This document shows, piece after piece, positions 12,101 through 24,252 of a stretch of DNA of 64,000 bases; within the stretch, counting starts at the first letter, position 1, and each line of letters opens with the position of its first letter. Under the pieces are notes generated by a model that was given only the letters and a program-made list of their open reading frames with translations, did not search any database and was not told the DNA's origin. A program made the translations under genes and the position numbers. Where the stretch lies: assembly GCA_013399875.1 (NCBI GenBank), contig VXAZ01006882.1, forward strand, positions 655,264-719,263, in the 5' to 3' direction. Source of the DNA: Gymnorhina tibicen. Its lineage: Eukaryota; Chordata; Aves; Passeriformes; Artamidae.

Positions 12101-15100
12101 TGGTGAATTCTCTTCCTGACTACCAATCACCTCTCCTCTGATGATGCCTGGAGCATCCTGAGGTGGAAGGAAGGAGGTCAAACTCAGAAGCATGTGATGT
12201 CCTTTGGGTCTCACCAATGTGTAAAAAGAGTCCCAGTTCATGTGACTCTAGTATTTTTGCTTACATATGTGTGATGATAAGAATACAATTCAGATGGTAA
12301 AATACTTTTCAGAGCTGCAAAAGGAAGGAATATCTAGATCTTTATAAGACACAAAGTCTGGATTTTGCCAATGCTAGAAAGAATAGGTTTGAAAAAAAAA
12401 AGTTAGCTGTGAATCTGTGGTAGAAGCTGGTGAACCACCAATGAAAGTAGAAGATGCTTCATAACATATGTCTGAAAACTACTTAAGATTCATGGTGTCT
12501 GGTGCCAGGGAGACAGGATACAAACACTGCATCTCTTTGTGTCAGCGAACCCAGTGTCACTATGGATGTAGGAGACATTAATTCCAGGGGGAGAGCAGTG
12601 CCAACTTTTCTCAAAGGAATCCCTTCAACAGCTCCTTCACTTAGGTAACTAAGAAGTTCAGCATCCAACGAAAGTTGCTGCCTCCTGGCATTACCTCTGC
12701 TTCATTAAATAAGGAGGCAGTGATTTGGGCAGTTGCACTCTACAAGGCCTGCAGAGAGGCAAGAGAAGAGCCCCAGGTCACTCTGACTAGCACTACTCAC
12801 TTCTGTAATGGAGCTTGAGAAATGGAGGGGAAACATATGTGACAGAATATAATGAGCATTTATGAGAGTAATTCACATGGATGGCCAATGGCCAAAGCTC
12901 TCACACGTTCCATTAAAAAATAACCAGGAAAACCAGAGAAGTGAATTTCCTGCACATCATGGCATGTTGCACAAAAGACATTGTATGCCAGACACATAGG
13001 AATGGAAAGTTGGCATAAGATCTACAAGAATGCTTGAGATCCTATTCAGATCAGGCATGAACATTTACCACTGAAGATAGAGCACCAAATATGATACACA
13101 TCATCAGTGCAGAAAGCAAAATGCAAATAACCCCTGAAATCACAGGAGACTCCTCATTCTCTTTTGCCTAATATTGTTACAGATTCAATTAGGGGAAAAA
13201 CAGACCTTAGTGGGACTCTCCTTTTTAATGAGGTAGTGCACAATTAGCAATGTAATGGCCTGTCATTTGTAGCAGATTGATTACAAATAGACTTTAGGAG
13301 CAGCTAAGAGAAGATAATAGATCATAATTCAGGAAAGGCTCATTCTGATAATTTTCCATATTTACCAGTTGAAACACAGAGTACAAAATTCCAGCTGAAG
13401 ACTATGAATAGGAAGAACTTAATTTGATAAGATGGATTTGAGAGTTTACAGGAGGCCTTACTCTTCCTTACCAGACCATTGTAGAATGCTTTAAAATCTT
13501 CATAGGTATCATGAAATTTGCAACTCGTGAACAGAAAAAAGCCAAAACAGTTCATTGCCAAGGAGCACTTGAAGCAAAACCAATCAATCCAGAAGCATTT
13601 ATGATTCTATAGTAAATACTGTACAGAGACACTAAAAAAAGAATAGAAAAAGTACCTGACTGCAGATGCCAACTATTGAGTAGGACTTCTGTGATTTAAC
13701 TTAAACTGTCAAAAAATAAGCATCCAGTGTAAGCTGTTTTCCTGTGCTCCCTCAATAATCAGTGGAGAGTGACAGGCATCTCCAGGGAAAAAGTCTTCTC
13801 ATTCTGGGTAACAGGATGAATCACCCTCATGTTTCCAACAGCTGTAAAGGGTATCTAGATGATTGTCTTGCCAACTGAAGTTTAGATTAGCTGAAAAAAC
13901 AGACCAGATTTTGGGCACACCAGCACACCAGTCCTTCTTTTGATCTGGAAACAAAAGAGGAGTTTGTGTTCCCAGCACCTTACCATTTTATCAAGTTCTA
14001 GTTGGCCAAAGAAAGCATTCTGCCTTACAAATTTTCTTTCCTACGTATTAGACCATCATAGATAAAATTCCAATCATCAGCTGGATGCCAAAGAGTTGGA
14101 TTTAAAGTTGGATGGGCTCAATCTCATCCTAGGACACAAAAGCAGCATCACGGCATCAGATGAGTTATATGCTTGAAATGGTTCTTCCTTATCACTGGTT
14201 AAAAAAGGCTTCTAGATACATAGACCAGATATTGATATACAAATCTGATAGAGAGTGCATATAATTGTCGGGGAAGATGAATCCTACCCAAAACTGATGT
14301 GTGGATGCCATTTATTATCCTGTAAGTGCAGTGAACACATCCATCCCAGCTGAACAGCAACCTTCTTGTGCACTCATGTCCCTCTGCCATTGTGCACTTA
14401 CTGCCTCCTGCTCTCAGGTTTTGGTCAGGGAACAGCTGTTTTCCTCAGACAATTAAACTCTCTGGAGAAAGTCAAATAAAACCCCTTTCTATGATGCTGC
14501 ATGAATACTCTTTTTATAAGTGGAAATGTGGGGTGCCACTAAGACAGACATTTAGGGAAAAGCTCCAGTCAAATCTACCAGCCATTAGGCCATGTCGGGA
14601 ATGCTGGAACAGGCTCGTGAAAGATCCTGCTTAGTCTCTTTCATACAGTGGCTCTTAATAATGAGCATATAATAAATGTACAGTCTGGAGAATTTACTAT
14701 ACAGTATCCAATTGGATTTATATAGTCATAAACTCCTACAGCACTGCTTCTCTGACTTACAACAGTCTCTACTAATTATGGAGTCATGCCTGGACCTGAG
14801 ATGTAAAAGGCAAATGTTACCAGACTGGTTGTACAGTGACATTATACAAGTGCATGTTTGCCACAGCAATTTTGAATTGCTTCTTAACACAGAGCCATTG
14901 CAAATAACCATATATTTTGGTCTGCTCTTATGAAAAGCACCAAAACCAGAAACCTTGGAAGTTTGTGGGATGGTGTTTTATTGTGATAGAGTTTAGAGAC
15001 AAGGAGTCAGGAATGGAGAGTTGATTAAACTTCTGCTACTTTCTGCCTGGATTGTAAGGGATTGGACTTGGTATCTTACCTGATCCCTTCACAAATCTAT

Positions 15101-15293
15101 ATTTCTGATTTCCTAAACAGAAAACACCATAGGAAATACTGTAACTTACTGTAGGACAAGCCTCTCATGACCTAAAGGGATACGGGAGGATATTTACTTC
15201 AGAAGTTTTCCAGCACAGATATTTAATTTTGTTGTTACTCAGCATATTAAATAACTCTTTCAGAAAGGACTATTTGTCACTAATAGGAATTAC

Positions 15294-15387
15294 CTGGGCA
15301 TCGTGGGCAGCACAGCTGTGGTACATGCACAGGGGAAGCACAGTGTAGACTTGGGCATCTTATTCTGCTGCACAAAACATTTCCATT
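15294..15387 (-). CDS. CHRDL1: CHRDL1 coding exon: second half of VWC domain 1
   Basis: This 94-bp minus-strand exon sits between an acceptor ending CACCTGCAG and a CAG/GTAATT donor. It starts in phase 0 with Asn-Gly-Asn-Val-Leu-Cys and ends with one base (G) that is completed to Glu by the exon at 521. It carries six of the ten VWC1 cysteines (residues 76, 81, 86, 96, 97, 100), including the closing CCPRC (CCxxC) signature. The translation [16 protein letters not shown] aligns without gaps to mammalian CHRDL1. It is too short and too low in ATG to appear as an open reading frame by length, and was found by searching for the expected continuation of the 19.3-kb exon. The downstream intron of 14.8 kb is the largest fully contained one. 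Confidence 0.97.
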
Positions 15388-18300
15388 CTGCAGGTGGAAC
15401 ATAGTACATAGTATTTTAATGAAATGGGCTGTCTTACAAATTTCTGTGTTCTCTAGTCAATATAATTTTTTTTTTTAAATGCCTTTTTACAACATTTTGG
15501 TTTCGCTCACACCAAAGTAAGCCCAGATACTTCCAGTGCCTTTGAATTTATGCTGGAGGTCAGAAATCCTTACAAACCTTAAAATTGGAGGAAGTGTCTA
15601 AAACCAGATTGCAACAATCTCCAATTCTCTTTTTCTTTCCATTTGTCTTTTTCTTTTGAGCAGATTATGCTTAGGAATTGCATTTCCAAAACTAAGGCAT
15701 GGATAAATGGTAGGTCTCTGAGATATCCCCTACTGAGGGTTAGTTCAAGACCGCAAGAGACAATAGCGTCTGTAATTGTTCCTGAAAACTGTGGAGAGTC
15801 TTTTGTTTTCATTTTATTGCTTTCCCAGTAGACAAAAAACACCAGTTGGTAAGTAGCCATTTTTCTAAGAAATACAAGTTAAGTCTTGGGAATAGGGTTC
15901 ATTATTCATGTCATTAACATAATATTCTATCTGACCACATCTAAGTTTGATTTATAATTAAAACACAGGGAATTTTCATTCTCCAGTGTCTGTAACCAGA
16001 AAAGACTATCCATTTCAAATTCCCATTTCCCGTCTATAATTCATCCTCTTAATTTACCTCTCAGTTGCTCATGTTTATAGCAAGAAAGATCTTTCAGCAT
16101 GAACATTGATATTAAGTTATGACTGTAGTTTTAGGTCATGTCAGGACTAAACCCACTTTATTTTCATATGCCTTCTGGAGCACTGAAATGTTTTCAGTGA
16201 ATGTGCAGACTTCCATAGACAGCAGATGTATAGGCCTTTCTAGTAATCTCTTTCAAAATAATTCATTGACAAATATCTGCAGACCACAGGCTGGAATCCT
16301 ACTGTTAGACCATTGCTAGCCACAAACTACAGTTGTGCATCTGCTTTGGAAAGAGACACTAAAAATGATATCACCATCTGTTTCCAATGAGAACTGAGAT
16401 GAAATATACTGATTTTGTAGAAGAGGAGCAAATTTTAGACTGTAGGAGCTTCACAGAATAGGGACTATCCCTGGTCTGCACAGCTCCTTGCCCAGCAGAC
16501 GTGGGAGCCTGTGAAACACTGCTGTAGAAGAAAGGCTGGCACTGCCTGCTAACCTGGCTCCATGTTGCTGACTTGTCCAGTTCCATGACCTCACTCTTTT
16601 TCATTTTAAGTCCTGCGGTGAATGTTTACTTTCTGTGCATGGTCAGCTGTGATAAAATTCTGCAGACCAACTTTTCTGCTCTGTGCTGCCGGCCAGACTC
16701 CACTGTCTGCAGCAGGACAGAACTATTTTAACCAATCTTGTGCTTAGTGAGACTGATCTTTCGCCTGTGTTCACAGTGATATTTGGGAGAGCAACCCCAC
16801 TGAGCAGAGCAGGACTCAAGCACTGGTCAGTCTCTCTGACCTAGGGCCAAGGTCACATTTCTGCATCAGGTACCAAAGAGTGTTGATGCATCTCTCTCCC
16901 CGAGCTGGGCTATCAGTGCTGAGTGTGGAGAGCAGTCATTTAACCTGAGGTCTGTAGATATGACTATGAACACAAGCAAAAGCAAAAAGCTGCTGTATTT
17001 TAGGGAGTAAAATAATGATCTGACAAATTGTGAGTGCTCAAATTTACTTGAGAGTAAAAGTCAACAGGCTCCACTGTAAACTGGGGGGGTGGGGAGGAAG
17101 GGTTGTAAAAGGAAGGGGGAACAGGGTGAGAACACTGAATTATGTTTAGTTTTATTCTGGTTTAAGTATGTAAATTATAACTTGTAAAAATACAATACTA
17201 TATACACACAAAAACAGGAAAGCTTTCTTTTCTTTTTTTTTTTTTAATGCCAGGCTGAATAATTTGGCCTCTGTTTAGTTAATTTTTCTTGCCTTTTTCT
17301 TAAACATCAGAAGTGTGTGTGCTGGGGGGGTGGACGGACAGACTGTTTAGAGACAGAGCAGAGATCTCTGTCTGCTGCCTGGCTGATGTGACTTGTTTTG
17401 TGCAGACATCATGTGGATCACAATGTTTGTGGCCAGCGAAGACATTTTGATCACACTGGTCATGAAGACCCCTGGGGATTTTTTTGCTTTTGTCTGCAGT
17501 GTGAGGGAATCAGTTGCTGCATCAGACTCTGTACAGAACCTTTGCCTACCTGCCAGGGAATCATATGTGGTTTACACTTAGGTCTCTCTTACTTGCTATC
17601 TGTGGCACACTTTACTTTCCTCTTTTACGCTGTCGTATTTGGTTTATGGTCTGTGCTTGTGCTATGTCATGACATGTTTTCTAATGCCTTTATTTTGTTA
17701 AAATTATAAATCATTGAGGGTTTCCTGAAGGAAATTTCGTGAAACTGATGAAGCTTCAGGAGCTTTTATTGTAGGTCAGTGCTCTGAGGGCATCACTTTG
17801 GCCAGGACAAAGCTCAAATGAGTGGTTGGATGCTGAAGTTGTTATTTGGAATCTTCCTTCCAGACAACAAGAGTCACATCCAAGAGATCCCTCAGCATCC
17901 TCACTTCTGAAATAACCCCAGGTTACATTTTGCACCTTCATGGTACACCAAAGGTAAAACATAGCAGACAAGGGAGTAGACTCCAATCCACTTCTGATCT
18001 GCATGTACTGGGAACTACCATAAGCAGTTTCATTCTTTACTAAACCTGCTGCCCTGAGCTGTCACTTTGTCTTCCGTGCACAAGTTAAAAAATAAAACAG
18101 ACTCTGGTTTTTGGAGGCTCATAGTGTGTGGCTGTGCATGGGTATGCCTGGGTCCCAGCAGGGCTGTTCTCTAGAGGAGCTGACCAGGCACTTTCCCATC
18201 CCTCCAGACTGTCTAACATCTCCCTAAAAATCATCAAGCAATTACTTCTATCCAGATCTCTAGGGCTTCCAGTTAATTTTTTCCCCACCCAAGACACATC

Positions 18301-19305
18301 CTTCCAGTGATATAATGAGTGTTTTACTCCAGACTCTGAGGGAGTTTTCAACTTTGCATATACATCAATAAAAGTTGAGTGGAAACTCCTTTTTGCTCTA
18401 AACAATGACTTTTCCTTTCCTTCCTACTGCATTGTTTTTTCTGTCACAGCTGCATTCTGCAGCTAAACTTGTGGGACTACTGTTTGTGCAGCTCTGCACT
18501 GAATGGTAGTAGCAGATTCTCTCAGAGCATGCTGCACAGGGGCCCAATATTTTACACTTGCAGGGAGGGAAAATAGCCAGGAATACTTTATTCTGCATTA
18601 AATACCGCAGACAGAACTCAGCATCTGGAGTGCCTCATGTGTTAGTGATTAAGATCCCTTATTGTTTATTTTAAAGTACTCTAAGGGACATAAACTGCCC
18701 TCATTTTTGTGCCTCCTCCCAGCCGTATATGACATACTATGGGGATCTCTGACTGCTGTGTTTTTGCATCAGCCATCAACTGATGGGAGCCCTTTCATGT
18801 TCTATCCAATTCTCTCTGCTCCCCATAACCTTTTCTCATGTTTCATCATCTCATTCTTCTTTGACTGACTTTTACTAACAGTGATATCCCAGCCTGTTCC
18901 TTCAGCACTTTAGGGCAGCAGATGCTCTGACTGGAAGACGTTGGCACTGTACACAGATCAAAGTACCAAATTCCAGTTCAGCATGATCATCCATATTGAT
19001 GGAACTGCAAGGATTATACTTGGCTAGTGGGGCCTGATCTGTTGAGGTGTAATGCCCAGCATCCACAAAGCTTCTGGCTAGTTAAGGAGCTGTTTTGTCT
19101 ATGCTATGCAAGTACTATTTGCCAGTATTGGCCTTCTCTGTTAATATTTTCCCTTCACTAGGATCACCTGCCTCGATTTCCTGCAGCATGAGCAGGACCC
19201 ACTAGTGAAACAGGTTTGGGCTTTGTCAAATTGTAGCTACAACAGAAAGGATTCTAGTCAATGAAGCAAGTAGAAGTTGTAGGATCAATAACTCAGCAGT
19301 CCTAC
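15388..19305 (-). other. CHRDL1: CHRDL1 intron 3 (3.9 kb)
   Basis: This phase-0 intron splits VWC1 between its fourth and fifth cysteines. Apart from a T-rich tract near 17228-17246 and short G-rich runs near 17080-17100, I see no repeat family, RNA gene or protein-like open frame in it. Confidence 0.9.
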
Positions 19306-19418
19306 CTCTGAGCAAAGACAATTAACGCAGTAAACAAGGCCATAGGGTTCTAGATAAGGATGCCATCTTTCTCCTACACGGTACTTCTTATCTTGAAACA
19401 CACAGTATGTATCTGAAT
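19306..19418 (-). CDS. CHRDL1: CHRDL1 coding exon: first half of VWC domain 1
   Basis: This 113-bp exon follows a pyrimidine-rich acceptor (CTGTTTTACAG) and ends at an AGAG/GTAGGA donor. Its first two bases, AT, complete a His codon (CAT) with the final C of the signal-peptide exon. The following 37 codons include the block [20 protein letters not shown], which is a hallmark of CHRDL1, then the CVNCLC (CxxCxC) motif. Cysteines 38, 63, 66 and 68 are the first four of VWC1. VWC domains in this family make the contacts to BMP ligands. An ATG upstream within the intron leaves the frame open through the acceptor, but the splice site and homology fix the true exon start at 19418. Confidence 0.98.
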
Positions 19419-21124
19419 CTGTAAAACAGTAAAGAATTGAAAGAGCTATGAATGAAAATTTCCATTCCATGCTTACAAAGTGTATTTAGGTGTGCAGAGT
19501 TTTCTGTAAGCTACTCTTTCTTTTCCTGGAGAATCACACAACAGAAACACCCTTAATTTCACATGCTTTTTTCTAACCTCCCAAATAAAAATAAATGATA
19601 TGGCCTCCCATTTTTCCAAAATTGCAGCTCCTGAAATGATGGCTTTCATCCAGGTGAGTTTATCCTTTCTCCTGTTTAGGTAAGAAAATTAAAGTGCCTG
19701 ATCACTCAGACAGGCTTATAGGAAACAAAACCTTTTCAGTGCAAAAACAAAGCAATTGGTCCAGCTCAGGAAAATCCCAGGCTGTACTGCAGAGAGAAGT
19801 TGAAATAATTGATGCATCAGCTTTCAAAATATTTTAAGATCTTTTTGTTCTCCAAGGACTTCTGATCTTGCAGTTGCAGATTTGCAGAAATCCACATACC
19901 TGTCAGACATTATTGTCCTGTCTCTCCCTTTCATATTGAAACCTCCAATCTCTACAATAAAAGGGTGTTTCTCATGTATTTCCATGTGGGAAATCCTTTC
20001 TGTTATCTTAATTATATCCAAATTCAGTTTAATTCATTACCCTCAGTATAGATGATACTTCAGCGTATCTTAACAACATACTCATCTTCCACGTGATAAT
20101 CCAAGCCAGGGACATTCTTCACATTCACTGGGCTAGAAGAAGCTAGCAAGAACTAGGGACTGTTAGTAGAAACTGTGATCTGCTTTCCCTTCACACAGAA
20201 GCATGACAAATGAAACACAGGATATGAAAAAGCAGACAACTGGAGTTTGGTAATTTCTCACACTGTTCTGCCTTTGAACAAGGTTCCTGCACACTCGCTC
20301 ACTTCCCTGTGAGTGAGTTCAGTGGGGCAGAGGGCCTTTCTGGAACTCAATCTCTCTTTTTTTTTTTTTCCCATCTACTTCCTTGGAAGCAGAAGCTGCT
20401 GAGATTGAGGCTAAAAATTTCAATGACTTCTCAAGGGCAAACAATGTCTTTTATAAGAAGGAGGCCAAAACCCAACCTGTGCAGGTAGGTAGAGCATTCC
20501 AGAGACCTAGTAACAAGGCTGAAGCAGTCAATAACTCCCAGACTTATTTGGGTAGCTATTCCTCCTTGCCATGATTTCTGAGATGTGTTAATATCTCCCA
20601 CGGATGACAGGCTTTGTAGAAATGCTCCCTTTATTTTGTTTGTATTCTTTTCAATTCTTCTCATCAAGTTTTTGACAGTGCTTAGACTCTTAATTTTCTC
20701 AAAGGATGTACCTAATCCAGTTCATATGAGGTTGTTTTTACAACGCAACAGAACAGTCTTGGACGAGCTTTACACTAGCTGAAAACTTCAGCACAATAGT
20801 CTTACACATGGGACAGATTCCAGATAATCTGTCAGATGTTTACAGAGGTTACTAAATGGAATTAAGCACACTCTTGACTCAGGATATTTGAAATAAAACA
20901 GATTCTCCAACTGATGTGTTATGTTCTCTAGGATGCACTATAACCTGTACAGCTTTAGGAAAATGTACCCCAAATGTGGGTGTGACCTGATTCCACTAAA
21001 CAGAGGATTAGAAGGAGGAAGAATGTTAGAAGGTTTAGGACATTCTTTTCTGAACCACATCTGAAAATAGAAGGAAAATGTCCAATTTAGGTGAATGTGA
21101 CAGCTTTGTTTGAAGTCTACTTAC
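19419..21124 (-). other. CHRDL1: CHRDL1 intron 2 (1.7 kb)
   Basis: This phase-1 intron lies between the signal-peptide exon and the first VWC1 exon, with GTAAGT and TTTTACAG borders. It contains a T-rich tract at 20357-20369. No separate gene is supported. Confidence 0.9.
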
Positions 21125-21221
21125 GTTTTACTTGTTCTAGTTTACCTCCATCTATGAAAAGGAGACAGAGCACACCAAAAAAGATAAAATGAAAATCCTC
21201 CAATATCCACTTTCTTTTCAT
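21125..21221 (-). CDS. CHRDL1: CHRDL1 first recognised coding exon: start codon and signal peptide
   Basis: The minus strand reads ATG at 21221 and continues for 32 codons plus one base (C) to a CGTAAGT donor at 21124. The peptide opens with a basic MKRKW n-region, has a hydrophobic core at about residues 10-23 (FHFIFFGVLCLLFI), then GGKLEQVK just before the first VWC cysteine. This is a classic secretory signal and matches mammalian CHRDL1 in length and in the GGK-EQVKH end. Start context is A at -3 and A at +4. The start was chosen because it aligns with the mammalian Met. However, the frame stays open to the exon's 5' edge, and a further in-frame ATG may lie on the upstream exon (see 24253-24806). 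Cleavage is expected near residues 24-27, inferred by eye. Confidence 0.95.
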
Positions 21222-21270
21222 CTTTATCGTCAAAAGGAAAAGAAAGAGCCTCCAAGTAGAGAATGTTGAG
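21222..21270 (-). other. CHRDL1: 5' portion of the CHRDL1 start exon (UTR or N-terminal extension)
   Basis: These 49 bases lie between a very strong acceptor (TTTTTTTCCCAACAG) and the recognised ATG. By analogy with mammals they are 5' UTR. They contain no stop in the frame of the ATG: one base plus 16 sense codons. They would therefore be coding if translation starts on exon 1. Confidence 0.8.
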
Positions 21271-24252
21271 CTGTTGGGAAAAAAATATTAAATTAATTAA
21301 AGTAAAATCTTGTAAGATACTTAACGATTTCATCTAGCACACAGAAATCCTAAACTGCCAGAACAAAAAAAACATGTCTGTATCATGCATCTTCCTTTCA
21401 TGGAAACAGCTTTGCCTTCAGATCATTTAATTTTTGGAAAAGGAGCCACATTCCTATTCATGAAAGCTGAAAATTGGATATTCCTTCTAAAAATGTCTTT
21501 ATTTTATTTAAAAAAATCTGGCGAATAAGCAGTCTGGCAAGTAAGCAATCTAAATTCCTAAAAGTTATCTTTCCCAAGAAACTAGTTTGAGAGATGTTCT
21601 TGTAGAGCATCACTTTTGGATGTATCTTTGGCATCAGTTGTAACATGTTTGCTTCCTCCTAAAGTTAACCCTGGGTGTCCCTGGAGTACTGGCCCTGCAC
21701 TGTGGAAATCCCTGCTAAGGCTGAGCCGCTGGCCCTGCTGCAGCCAGTGGGAGTTTTCCTCACCACATCTAATAGGCTTCCACCACTATTCAGCTCGCCC
21801 CTTCGCCCCTCTCCCAACTACTATTGTTCTGGGACTGTGTATAATTAATTTTTCTAGAGTTAACCCTTTCGCTGCCTTGATAGCTGAGAGCAGAAGGGGG
21901 GAATGACTTGTCATCTTCATTCCTGTAGATCTTTACTGTCAAAATCTTGCATGTGGGGCAAAGCTTAATGTAGTCTTCTCTGCGTGGTGCAGAGCTGGTG
22001 TTTTACTTGCTGCATGTGCCATTCTGTTTATCTTTTTCTGGTTTTTAACAAGTGAATTATTTTAGGGAAATAATTAACTAATTAACTAAAGTAGATTTTT
22101 AAAATAAACCAAACTAAAGATTCTGCTATTTTGATGCTTCAATGTTTATGAGCATTCATTACAAAAGTGTTATCTTCCCGGAGTGCACTTGTCCCTAACT
22201 TACAATGTTGGAAAAATTTGGGTGTGATTTTAAAAGCCTTGATATGTATTCGCTATTAGTTTTACAGAAGTTTAAAAAACCCCAAAAGAGTCACTATTGG
22301 AAAAATGAACAGTCTGTTTTGTAAACTAATTTGGCCTCTTCAGATTTCATGTAAATAACAGAACTGTGTATAAATATGTTCAAACTCACAGATAATCAAG
22401 GCAAAAATAATAATTTATATATGTATATTGAAAATTAAGTGGTGGGTAACTTAAAGAAATGAAACAGTAAGTTAAGAAGCCCTTAAAATGAAAATCTTCC
22501 TATTAAGACTGTTGAGACCTAGGGTACTGTAACAAAGAGTGTGTGATCTGATTTTATCAGCAGCTTCATTGCCTTTACTGTTCAAGAATTCTCTGTATTC
22601 CCAAACCGCAACTACAACGGACATCTTCCTTAACTAATCAAACCTGTGCCACTACTCTGTACTCAGTAAGCTCATTCAAAACAGTGCAAATTGCCTCTGA
22701 AAATGTTTAAAAAGCGCATTCTTTAAAGCACACACCCTATTCAGTAACAAAACATAACTTTCCATTTATTTTGCAAGTTGAGAATAATATTTCAATTTCA
22801 GAAGAAGAGTTTAAGTAATTTTTTCCTTTCAACATATTCAAATCACATAGGACATTTTTGAAGCCAAACATCCTTTTAAAAACCTATTTAACATTAAAAC
22901 CTCATAATTTAGTCCCAGGACATCATGCATGCATTGAGAACAACAGTAGCACATCACTGGGACTAGCAGAAATGTGAATGTTTAAATATTTCAGCCTTCT
23001 TAGGGATTGCTTAAGCAAACAATAATTATAAATGGCGCGCAATTATCCTTTGTGTAGCACTTTATCTGTTAGCTACGTTGGTTAGTTGGAATAGAAAGGC
23101 TCAGAAATCCACCCATTTTAAATGTCAGGTCTTCAAAAGGAAGAACATTATAAAACTTGGACTGCTTGTGCTTAGAAATGCTGCACGGTAATGTGAGATG
23201 GAGGAGTTAATAACAGAAATGGGATTGAGACTTTTGATGTCTTTCTTAATTCTCTTTAATTTCTGTATTGTTGTTACTCCAAATATAAACACATACTTTT
23301 CACTATTAGCACACTCCCTTTATTTCCCCAAAGGGCACTGTCCTAAAAATATTCCTGGATTTAAATAATCTCAGTTAGGATTAACCTGTTAATTATTGGT
23401 GTGTTTTCTGCATTGTAGAAACAATGAAAGTGATCCACATCTTACATGAATTACTTAGTGATATAAGGCAGATGGGGCTCTGTTTAACGCCTCGCCCTCC
23501 AAAGAGCCCGCTTCGGTGACTACAAGAGGCAGTGTCCGGCCTCGCCAGGTTTTACGATTAGTGAAAAAAACCCGCAGAAAAGCAAAAATGGCAGTGCCGA
23601 GGGCAGCTGGCAGAGGCTGCGAGGCGCGGGGCTGCAGCGATGCAGCGGCGGGGACAGCTCAGCCCCGACGGCCGCACTCCCCCTCCGTCACCCGCAGCGC
23701 GAACCCTCTCCCTGCGCTCTTCCCGAGGCTTTATCCCTGCGGCGCGTCCGCCCGCTGCCGTCGGGGGGTGCCTGTAGGAGGGCGGCTCTCCCGCTGAGCC
23801 GCGGCCGGAGGCTGCCGGGTCTCGCTGCTCTGACAGAACAGCCGCCCCTTGGGCGCCGGCCCGGGGAGCGCCCGCCGCCCCGCCCGAGGCCGGGTGGGGA
23901 GCTCGGCTCGGGGCTGCCCTCCTGCCCGGGGCCGGGCCAGGTGCCGGCGCTGCCCCCGAGGGCGGCGGGACATTGGCCGGCGAAACGGGACAGACGGAAA
24001 GCCCGGGAGGCGTCGGGTCCCCGCGCTGGGCTGTCTGTGCCGCGGCCTCGGGGGCAGCTCCGGCAGCGGGACCGCGCCTTCCCCGGCGCCTCGCCTCGAC
24101 AGCAAAGCTCACAAACCTGGGGCTGGGCTGGAGGCCGCTCCGCTCGGAGACTGCCGCGAACAGCGCTCGGGCTGGGGCAGCCGCGCAGCTCCACGCTCCG
24201 CTCCGCCGGGGTATGGGGGGGCTCCGGCCAGGCGGCTCCGCTGCTAACTCAC
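21271..24252 (-). other. CHRDL1: probable CHRDL1 intron 1 (about 3.0 kb)
   Basis: The interval is AT-rich from about 21.9 to 23.4 kb, with many TAATTA-like words (for example near 22075), then rises into the CpG island. The acceptor end is certain. The donor end depends on the proposed exon 1. No repeat family or coding segment was recognised. Confidence 0.55.

Larger units (their letters stand above)
522..15293 (-). other. CHRDL1: CHRDL1 intron 4 (14.8 kb)
   Basis: The intron is bounded by a GTAATT donor at 15293 and the TTTCCAG acceptor at 522. It holds two CR1 fragments (3.03-3.36 kb on minus, 7.36-7.61 kb on plus), a candidate conserved block at 3.86-4.17 kb, two fold-back hairpins at 8.5 and 9.15 kb, and an unidentified exon-like open segment at 8.89-9.15 kb on the opposite strand. 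Other open frames here (60-130 codons) show no recognisable protein. The rest looks like ordinary intronic DNA. Confidence 0.9.

Noticed and set aside
15020..15115. Faint MIR-like word order
   Set aside because: Similarity is too weak and interrupted to separate from chance.
20389..20484. Plus-strand exon-like segment ending CAG/GTAGGT after a poly-T tract
   Set aside because: It lies antisense in CHRDL1 intron 2, the acceptor is displaced from the T-run by purine-rich DNA, and the translation matches nothing I know. Chance is the simpler reading.
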